Shown here piece by piece: positions 58,692 through 64,000 of a DNA stretch of 64,000 nt. Within the stretch, counting starts at the first letter, position 1. Each line of letters opens with the position of its first letter. Both the position numbers and the translations under genes were made by a program. This stretch comes from Paraglaciecola sp. L3A3. Lineage in GTDB: Bacteria > Pseudomonadota > Gammaproteobacteria > Enterobacterales > Alteromonadaceae. The stretch is taken from assembly GCF_009796765.1 (NCBI RefSeq), contig NZ_CP047023.1:310001-374000 (forward strand), read 5' to 3'. Under the pieces are notes generated by a model. The model saw nothing but the letters and a program-made list of their open reading frames with translations. It had not been told where the DNA came from and made no database searches.

Positions 58692-58883
58692 ATGGATATT
58701 CAAGGTGCTAGTCACTCTGCTTCATCCGGTGCGACGCTTGAAATAAAATCTCTGCAACTTGCTAAGTCACAGCAAGAAACAGAGGGAAAAGCGACGCTTC
58801 AGCTGCTGGAATCTGCCGCTGACGTGCCAAAAACTTCATCAGCTAATCCCGCAATTGGATCTCATGTAGATACTTTTGCGTAA
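58692..58883 (+). CDS. YjfB-like putative motility protein
   Basis: The 63-residue protein reads from ATG 58692, behind AGGGA. It has the YjfB-family form: MDIQG start, an Ala/Ser-rich stretch, a helix with LQLAKSQQETEGKATLQLLESA, and a terminal PAIGSHVDTFA motif. The longer upstream frame has no support. Members are small proteins sometimes found beside flagellar genes; the role is unknown. Confidence 0.75.
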   Translation: MDIQGASHSASSGATLEIKSLQLAKSQQETEGKATLQLLESAADVPKTSSANPAIGSHVDTFA

Positions 58884-58907
58884 TTTTATATAGGGCAGGC
58901 CCTATGG

Positions 58908-59003
58908 ATGAAGATGTAAATCAAGTGGCGTCTTGCCGGGTTATCTAACGCCTATTTCTCGTACGAGTTTAGGTAACAGGTAGCTTGGTAGGCGCTTTAT
59001 CAT
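58908..59003 (-). pseudogene. Decayed duplicate of the 3' end of epmB
   Basis: This stretch repeats bases about 59034-59128 (the C-terminal codons of epmB) with scattered differences, including the shared run ATTTCTCGTACGAGTTTAGG. Reading on the minus strand it would encode a variant of the EpmB tail (LVREIG segment). It is a tandem partial duplication lying directly after the intact gene's end, and is too short to be functional on its own. Confidence 0.75.
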
Positions 59004-59031
59004 TTGTTTGAACAAATACTTTATGTAAATT

Positions 59032-60057
59032 TTAAGGGTGAAGTTTTAAATCAAGCGGGGTCTTGCCTGGTTGACCACCGATTTCTCGTACGAGTTTAGG
59101 TACCAGATAACCTGGCTGACGCTTTATCAAATCAGCCATTAAGTCTAGAGCTTGTGGTTCTGGCACATCAAAATGTTCAGCCCCTTCCACCTTATCTAAC
59201 ACATGTAAATAATATGGCATGATGCCTATTTCAAATAACCTCTCATTTAAAGTAATTTGTTGTTCAGCTGTATCATTAATGCCTTTTAACAGCACAGCTT
59301 GATTGAGCATAGTTACACCTGCATCTTTTAATTTTTTCACTGCACTTGCGACTTTTTCATCAATTTCGTTGGCATGATTGATATGCAACACCATCACAGG
59401 CTTCAATCTCGATTTGCTAAACCATGTCATCAGTTCGTCTGTTATCCTCGCTGGGATGACCACAGGAAGTCTAGTATGGATACGCAAACGCTTAACGTGG
59501 GCAATATTTTCTATTTGCGCCGTTAACCAAGCTAAAAAATCATCTTTAGCCATCAGTGGATCTCCACCAGAGTAGATCACTTCGTCTATTTGTGGGTTTT
59601 CAGCAATGTAATTGATTGCAGTTTGCCATTGTTGTTTATTTAGGTGATTGTCGCTATAAGGAAAATGACGACGAAAACAATAACGACAATTGACCGCACA
59701 TCCCCCTCTAACTAACAACAATAAGCGGTTTTGGTATTTATGTAAGATACCGGGCTGTTGATTGTCTTGTTCTTGTAAAGGATCTTTGCTGTAACCTTTT
59801 ACAGAATAAAATTCTTTTTGCTGAGTGAAAACTTGTAAAAAAAGCGGGTCTTTAGGATCGCCTTTGACCATACGAGCCGCGAATTCTCTAGGCACACGCA
59901 TAGGGAACAACTTACGAGCTTTAATATCTTCAGCATAGTCCTCAGCAGGTAATTCGAGGTATTTGAGTAAAGATTCGGGATCAGAAAAACTAGTTGTCAG
60001 TTCTTTTTGCCAGTAAGTCTCTACAGTCAGACGTTTTTTAGGTATTATTTGCGACAA
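59032..60057 (-). CDS. epmB: EF-P beta-lysylation protein EpmB (lysine 2,3-aminomutase-like)
   Basis: EpmB is a radical SAM enzyme that converts (S)-alpha-lysine to (R)-beta-lysine, which EpmA then attaches to elongation factor P. The cluster-binding CxxxCxxC is intact in GGCAVNCRYCFRRHF, followed by SGGDPL. At 341 residues it has family length. It is divergent from efp with only 35 bases between start codons, so promoters overlap the coding ends. It has an adjacent partial copy of its own 3' end. Confidence 0.95.
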   Translation of the reverse strand: MSQIIPKKRLTVETYWQKELTTSFSDPESLLKYLELPAEDYAEDIKARKLFPMRVPREFAARMVKGDPKDPLFLQVFTQQKEFYSVKGYSKDPLQEQDNQQPGILHKYQNRLLLLVRGGCAVNCRYCFRRHFPYSDNHLNKQQWQTAINYIAENPQIDEVIYSGGDPLMAKDDFLAWLTAQIENIAHVKRLRIHTRLPVVIPARITDELMTWFSKSRLKPVMVLHINHANEIDEKVASAVKKLKDAGVTMLNQAVLLKGINDTAEQQITLNERLFEIGIMPYYLHVLDKVEGAEHFDVPEPQALDLMADLIKRQPGYLVPKLVREIGGQPGKTPLDLKLHP

Positions 60058-60092
60058 TTACTCTCTCAGCATAGTTATATTTACGAGGACAC

Positions 60093-60662
60093 ATGGCTAA
60101 TTACAGCACAAATGAGTTTAAATCGGGCCTAAAGATAATGCTCGACGGCGAACCTTGCAACATTCTTGAAAATGAATTTGTTAAACCAGGTAAAGGCCAA
60201 GCCTTTAGCCGAGTTAAAATTCGCAAGCTTATATCAGGAAAAGTATTAGAAAAAACGTTTAAATCTGGTGAATCAGTAGAAGGTGCGGACGTATTGGATA
60301 CGGAGTTAGCGTATTTGTACACAGATGGCGAATTTTGGCATTTCATGAACAACGACACATTCGAGCAAATAGCTGCCGATGATAAAGCGGTAGGCGACAG
60401 TGTAAAATGGTTAGTTGAAAATGACGTATGTACTATTACCTTGTGGAATGGTTCACCTATTGTTGTTCAACCTGCTAATTTCGTAGAACTAGAAATTACT
60501 GAAACTGATCCTGGCTTAAAAGGCGATACCGCAGGGACGGGTGGCAAACCTGCAACATTATCTACAGGTGCGGTTGTTCGAGTCCCTTTATTTGTACAAA
60601 CAGGTGAAGTGGTTCGTGTTGATACTCGTAATGGTGAATATGTAGGTCGAGCACAAAAATAA
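60093..60662 (+). CDS. efp: Elongation factor P
   Basis: EF-P relieves ribosome stalling at polyproline. The protein of 189 residues has the three-domain plan, and Lys34 in VKPGKGQA, the residue that EpmA modifies with beta-lysine, is present. Since epmB and epmA flank it, the beta-lysyl pathway is complete apart from the hydroxylase EpmC, which is not in the window. A terminator hairpin follows closely and overlaps the short gap to epmA. Confidence 0.97.
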   Translation: MANYSTNEFKSGLKIMLDGEPCNILENEFVKPGKGQAFSRVKIRKLISGKVLEKTFKSGESVEGADVLDTELAYLYTDGEFWHFMNNDTFEQIAADDKAVGDSVKWLVENDVCTITLWNGSPIVVQPANFVELEITETDPGLKGDTAGTGGKPATLSTGAVVRVPLFVQTGEVVRVDTRNGEYVGRAQK

Positions 60663-60687
60663 GTGCTTAATACCTTTAAATTGTTAA

Positions 60688-60712
60688 AGCTCACCTTTAG
60701 GTGGGCTTTTTT
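60688..60712 (+). terminator. Terminator after efp
   Basis: AGCTCACC (60688-60695) pairs with GGTGGGCT (60700-60707, one G-T pair) over TTTA, followed by six T. It lies right before the epmA start, so epmA expression would depend on readthrough or a promoter within efp. Confidence 0.8.
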
Positions 60713-60724
60713 ATGGGTTTTATT

Positions 60725-61699
60725 ATGACAAAGACTCATTGGCAGCCTAGTGCCAGCATAGCAGTGCTTAAACAACGGGCTGTCCTTATCCAAAAGATTA
60801 GACAATTTTTTGCCGATAAAGGCGTGTTAGAAGTGGATACTCCCGCGCTTAGCCATAGCGCTGTTACCGACCAGCATTTGCATTCTTTTAGTACAGAGTT
60901 TCAAAGCCCCTTTGCGGTTGATACACAGAGATTGTATCTACAAACCTCTCCTGAGTTTGCGATGAAGCGTTTGTTAGCTGCGGGTAGTGGGCCGATTTAT
61001 CAAATATGTAAGTCGTTTCGCAATGAAGAGGCTGGGCGTTTTCATAATCCAGAATTTACTATGTTAGAGTGGTATAGACCTAGTTTTGACCATCAACAAC
61101 TGATGACTGAGATGGATGAACTGATGCAGCTTATTTTAGGTTGTAGAAGTGCCGAGAGACTCACATACCAGCAAGCATTTATGCAACACCTTAGTTGCGA
61201 CCCAATTAACGCCAGTTTGACTGAGCTAAAAGCATTGGCCAGTGAACATGGGTATGCTGACTTAGCTGCTAATGAAGAAGATAAAGATACCTTGCTAGTG
61301 TTGTTATTTAGTCAAAAGGTTGAACCTAAAATAGGTCAAACACGACCTTGTTTTGTCTATGACTTTCCCGCATCCCAAGCCGCGCTGGCGAAAATAAATC
61401 CGTTAAATGCTAATGTGGCAGAGCGCTTTGAATTGTATTTTAAAGGTATGGAACTGGCTAATGGCTTTCATGAGTTAGACAATGCTCAAGAGCAACTGGC
61501 TAGATTTGAAGCCGATAATCAAAAGCGACAACAGCATGGTTTATCAGCTATGCCAATTGACCACAACTTAATTGCCGCTCTTGAATATGGTTTACCACAA
61601 TGTGCGGGGGTGGCCATGGGAATAGATAGGTTAGTCATGTTAGCCTTAGAGTGTGACAGCATTGATCAGGTCATCGCTTTTGAACACAATAGAGCTTAA
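60725..61699 (+). CDS. epmA: EF-P lysyltransferase EpmA (GenX/PoxA)
   Basis: EpmA is a truncated class II lysyl-tRNA synthetase paralog that attaches beta-lysine to Lys34 of EF-P. It has the class II motifs: [36 protein letters not shown] (motif 2) and [14 protein letters not shown] (motif 3). It lacks the anticodon-binding domain, as expected. ATG 60725 gives the usual N-terminus (MTKTHWQP); the longer frame reads through the efp terminator. Confidence 0.95.
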   Translation: MTKTHWQPSASIAVLKQRAVLIQKIRQFFADKGVLEVDTPALSHSAVTDQHLHSFSTEFQSPFAVDTQRLYLQTSPEFAMKRLLAAGSGPIYQICKSFRNEEAGRFHNPEFTMLEWYRPSFDHQQLMTEMDELMQLILGCRSAERLTYQQAFMQHLSCDPINASLTELKALASEHGYADLAANEEDKDTLLVLLFSQKVEPKIGQTRPCFVYDFPASQAALAKINPLNANVAERFELYFKGMELANGFHELDNAQEQLARFEADNQKRQQHGLSAMPIDHNLIAALEYGLPQCAGVAMGIDRLVMLALECDSIDQVIAFEHNRA

Positions 61700-61777
61700 T
61701 TGTTACATCAGTCTTAATTTTGACGTCTTTTAGTGCGACGTTTACAACTTACTTAATGCTAAATTAAAAGGAACATC

Positions 61778-62215
61778 ATGGCAGACGGACAACTCAGTAC
61801 TTTGCAACAAGAATGGATAACACTACAAAATCAGTTTGATCAGTACGAGAAATTCTCACTGTTAATAAAGTTGTTCAATATTCTAGTGACCTGTTATTTG
61901 CTGTTTGTGGTGGAATTGGCATGGTGGCCACTATTTGTATGTGCTGTTATTTGGTTGCAAGACGGCATTTGGAAAACCTTTCAGGCTAGAACAGGGGATA
62001 GGTTATTGTTGGTTGAAGAGGCAGTCAGTCAGTTGCAAGGCGCAGATAACAGTAGCCAGCCAATACTAGGTATGCAATTTAACTCAGAATGGGAAAACTC
62101 TCGTAAAGGTGCCGTAGGGTTAATCATGGAATATGTTAAACAATCACTCAAACCCACTGTGGCTTATCCTCATGTTTTGCTGCTTTTATTGTGCCTAGTC
62201 ATGATGTTTTTGTAA
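61778..62215 (+). CDS. Small membrane protein, unknown function
   Basis: This 145-residue protein has an N-terminal coiled region (LQQEWITLQNQFDQYEKF), two membrane helices around residues 31-62, a polar stretch, and a C-terminal helix (HVLLLLLCLVMMFL). A good AAAGGAAC ribosome site precedes its ATG. I recognise no family. It follows epmA by about 80 bases and may be read from the same strand unit. Confidence 0.65.
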   Translation: MADGQLSTLQQEWITLQNQFDQYEKFSLLIKLFNILVTCYLLFVVELAWWPLFVCAVIWLQDGIWKTFQARTGDRLLLVEEAVSQLQGADNSSQPILGMQFNSEWENSRKGAVGLIMEYVKQSLKPTVAYPHVLLLLLCLVMMFL

Positions 62216-62353
62216 TATCGCGCAATTAGATGACGACTCTAAATAGGCTACTTTAACTGCATAGTGGACATCCGAGTTGGAAAAATCACTAGCTCTACCG
62301 TGATCAATAATGTCATCTTTTACTTGCTGTTGTGCACTAGTTGATACCCTAAG

Positions 62354-62377
62354 TTATTTGCTTATTTGCTTATTTGC
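62354..62377. repeat. Tandem 8-bp repeat, three copies
   Basis: TTATTTGC is repeated three times exactly in the non-coding stretch before the RHS fragment. It is short and may be only low-complexity sequence. Confidence 0.6.
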
Positions 62378-62542
62378 CATGCTGTTTATTATTAAGTTCG
62401 GTTATTAATTTGATATACATTTCATGCTCGTGGCTTGTTAATTTTTTAATAATCGAGCGAAGATTTTCTATGATCACAGGGACAGTTATCTTAACTTAGT
62501 AACCTCACTCTTAGCACCACCCGAGGCTACACAGGCCATGAA

Positions 62543-63391
62543 ATGTTAGATGAAAGTGGCCTTATTCATATGAATGGTCGGGTCTACGACCCTGTAGCAG
62601 GAAGATTCTTAAGTGCGGATATTTACATTCAAGCGCCTACCAATACTCAAAGCTATAATCGCTATAGTTATGTGCTGAATAATCCGTTGAGTTTTGTAGA
62701 TCCTAGTGGGTATACGGCTGAAACGAATGAACCCGTTTGTGGTGCAAGTGAAGGGTGCATTGTAGTTACTGGCTCAAGGCAAGAGCAAATTAGACATGAA
62801 TTGGATGTACAAAACGCATTAGCTGATTATTATAATAGGATGGATCGTGGAGAAAGCACTTCAGGCAGTCCGATGGATTTTATTCAATATGATTATGGTG
62901 GTGTAACTAAGTTTAACCCTAGAACTGGTGGGGTAGACTTGGTATTTCGCGAAAATATGACAACACTTAATCGAAAAGTAGGTAAACAAACTCGAAATAT
63001 ACTGGGTAAATATAAAAAGGGTAAGTTTAGATTTGGTAAAGGTGAAAAAATGACCTACGCGCAAGCTGTATGGTTATGGCGCTATGGTGGGGGTAGAGGA
63101 GTGGTTCTAGATGGTAACAACTATTCAAATAACAATATATATACTAAGACAGGGTTAGTTTCTCTAGTAACGGCTGTGGACGTTTATTGGCATCCTTACG
63201 GAGATGCAACTAAAGTTTTCGGGAGTGAGAATTTTTCGAATGGTAGGCTTGTTGGTACAAGTACCTACGACTTTGATTTTAAATCCTCTGGTCCCGTTAA
63301 TCTTTTATTTAGAAATCCGCTTAATCAAGCTGCTATTTATGAACATGGGGCGGGAATGCCATTTGATATAGGCTTCAAATATGATTACTAA
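62543..63391 (+). CDS. RHS core C-terminal tip with unidentified C-terminal domain (5' truncated)
   Basis: Residues 1-60 carry the conserved RHS-associated core end ([21 protein letters not shown], then [20 protein letters not shown]). The reading frame is open upstream to 62495 and gives RGYTGHE before the ATG, the normal preceding core residues, so the usual thousand-residue RHS body is missing. The variable part (about 65-282) follows the usual toxin position and contains a basic [21 protein letters not shown] stretch and an [14 protein letters not shown] segment; its activity is unknown. It overlaps the next gene by 11 bases. An orphan tip of this kind can be swapped into a full RHS gene by recombination. 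Confidence 0.7.
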   Translation: MLDESGLIHMNGRVYDPVAGRFLSADIYIQAPTNTQSYNRYSYVLNNPLSFVDPSGYTAETNEPVCGASEGCIVVTGSRQEQIRHELDVQNALADYYNRMDRGESTSGSPMDFIQYDYGGVTKFNPRTGGVDLVFRENMTTLNRKVGKQTRNILGKYKKGKFRFGKGEKMTYAQAVWLWRYGGGRGVVLDGNNYSNNNIYTKTGLVSLVTAVDVYWHPYGDATKVFGSENFSNGRLVGTSTYDFDFKSSGPVNLLFRNPLNQAAIYEHGAGMPFDIGFKYDY

Positions 63392-63965
63392 ATTTGGAAA
63401 TAAGTATTTTTTATTTCTTGTGATTATAGTAACAGGAATGTGTTTCTATTTTTTTAGTGGATTGCCCAGAGGTTATTCTTACTTAGATTATTCGTCTTAT
63501 GTGAATAGAATTGAGCTTAATGACAATACGGTTATTGCGCCTATGGTATTGGATATTGATGATGCAAACGGGTTTATCGTAGGCCTAAAGCTCCCAATTG
63601 ATTATAGAAAGTGTTTTACCGATAGCTCAAGGGAAAGTTATCATGGAGATGTTGAAGTTTTATATCTCCCTGAGTTTTTTATAATATTTAGTGACTCTGG
63701 AAGGGTGTTAAGGTTTAAGAATAAAAGTCAATTTGAGCTGGCACTATCAGAGGAGGGCATACTAGAAGATATTTTCCTCGACTACTCGGCATTTGATATT
63801 TTTTGGGAGCGAATTCCGCAAACAGCAAAATGGGATGATTTTGCTGGACAAGACTGTCCAGAGCCGAAGGAAGGAGAACATGAATATTCACTATCGATAA
63901 TGGCAGATATTGAAAGTGGATTTAGAAATATTGCCGAGTTAAGGAAAATAAAAGGCAAAGAATAA
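63381..63965 (+). CDS. Probable immunity protein for the RHS tip
   Basis: The 194-residue protein starts 11 bases before the end of the RHS-tip gene, the normal toxin-immunity arrangement. It has one N-terminal membrane helix (about 8-27) and an acidic exported domain with two Cys residues that could pair (Cys78 and, near the C-terminal third, the one in GQDCPEP). I do not recognise a family. That it neutralises the upstream RHS C-terminal domain is inference from order and overlap only. Confidence 0.6.
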   Translation: MITKFGNKYFLFLVIIVTGMCFYFFSGLPRGYSYLDYSSYVNRIELNDNTVIAPMVLDIDDANGFIVGLKLPIDYRKCFTDSSRESYHGDVEVLYLPEFFIIFSDSGRVLRFKNKSQFELALSEEGILEDIFLDYSAFDIFWERIPQTAKWDDFAGQDCPEPKEGEHEYSLSIMADIESGFRNIAELRKIKGKE

Positions 63966-64000
63966 AAGGGGGCAGAGCCGTAATAAAAGGGGTCAGAGCC
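63961..64000. repeat. Two 19-bp direct repeats at the window end
   Basis: AATAAAAGGGG(G/T)CAGAGCC occurs at 63961-63979 and 63982-64000, with one mismatch. The first copy overlaps the end of the immunity-like gene. Such units are often found next to REP-associated (Y1) transposases and end-of-cassette recombination sites, but the window stops here. Confidence 0.75.

Noticed and set aside
62354..62377. CRISPR-like spaced repeats
   Set aside because: The three TTATTTGC units are directly adjacent with no spacers and far too short for a CRISPR repeat.

Overview
This window looks like the chromosome of an AT-rich marine gammaproteobacterium of the order Alteromonadales, most likely near Paraglaciecola, Glaciecola or Alteromonas. 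That placement is inferred from three things: a secreted GH86-type agarase, PEP-CTERM/exosortase-associated proteins (a PEP-CTERM protein and the TPR lipoprotein PrsT), and gammaproteobacterial gene neighbourhoods (tolC / nudF-yqiB-cpdA-yqiA-parE and epmB / efp-epmA). No rRNA, tRNA, CRISPR array, prophage or intact insertion sequence was recognised.

Layout. 1-3.9 kb: a RimK-like ATP-grasp ligase (cut by the window edge), a GNAT/C39-peptidase fusion, an RMD1 protein and HtpX. 4-6.8 kb: three lipoproteins, one with a jelly-roll look and one that may be an unassigned glycosidase. 7-14.3 kb: tag, then an ethanolamine module (eutB, eutC, a complete TRAP transporter and a divergent EutR-like regulator). 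14.4-20.6 kb: a DMT exporter, a small secreted protein, a 1366-residue membrane protein and a palindromic MITE-like repeat. 20.6-26.7 kb: glutathione-dependent formaldehyde detoxification (frmA, fghA, LysR) and a SulP transporter with a tandem UspA protein. 27-34.8 kb: an SDR, a DMT exporter, YigZ, an RND pump with its adaptor, and a second ATP-grasp protein. 35-41 kb: the agar-degradation locus. 41-52.3 kb: a degenerate GGDEF protein, cysG, deaD, a TMEM143-like protein, prsT, a sodium-channel-like protein and tolC. 52.5-61.7 kb: nudF to parE, a YjfB-like motility protein and the EF-P modification genes. 62.2-64 kb: a truncated RHS tip with an unidentified C-terminal (toxin-like) domain, a probable immunity gene and short direct repeats.

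The most interesting point lies at 35-39 kb. The agarase ends in a textbook two-repeat type I dockerin with a C-terminal Cys pair. Thirty-three bases downstream is a small secreted protein with a cohesin-like beta-sandwich pattern and a C-terminal PEP-CTERM sorting signal. Together they suggest a minimal cellulosome-like arrangement in a Gram-negative bacterium, in which a dockerin-bearing agarase docks onto a cohesin handed to the surface by exosortase. The dockerin and the PEP-CTERM tail are read directly from the sequence; the cohesin assignment and the interaction are inference. prsT elsewhere in the window supports a working PEP-CTERM system in the same genome.
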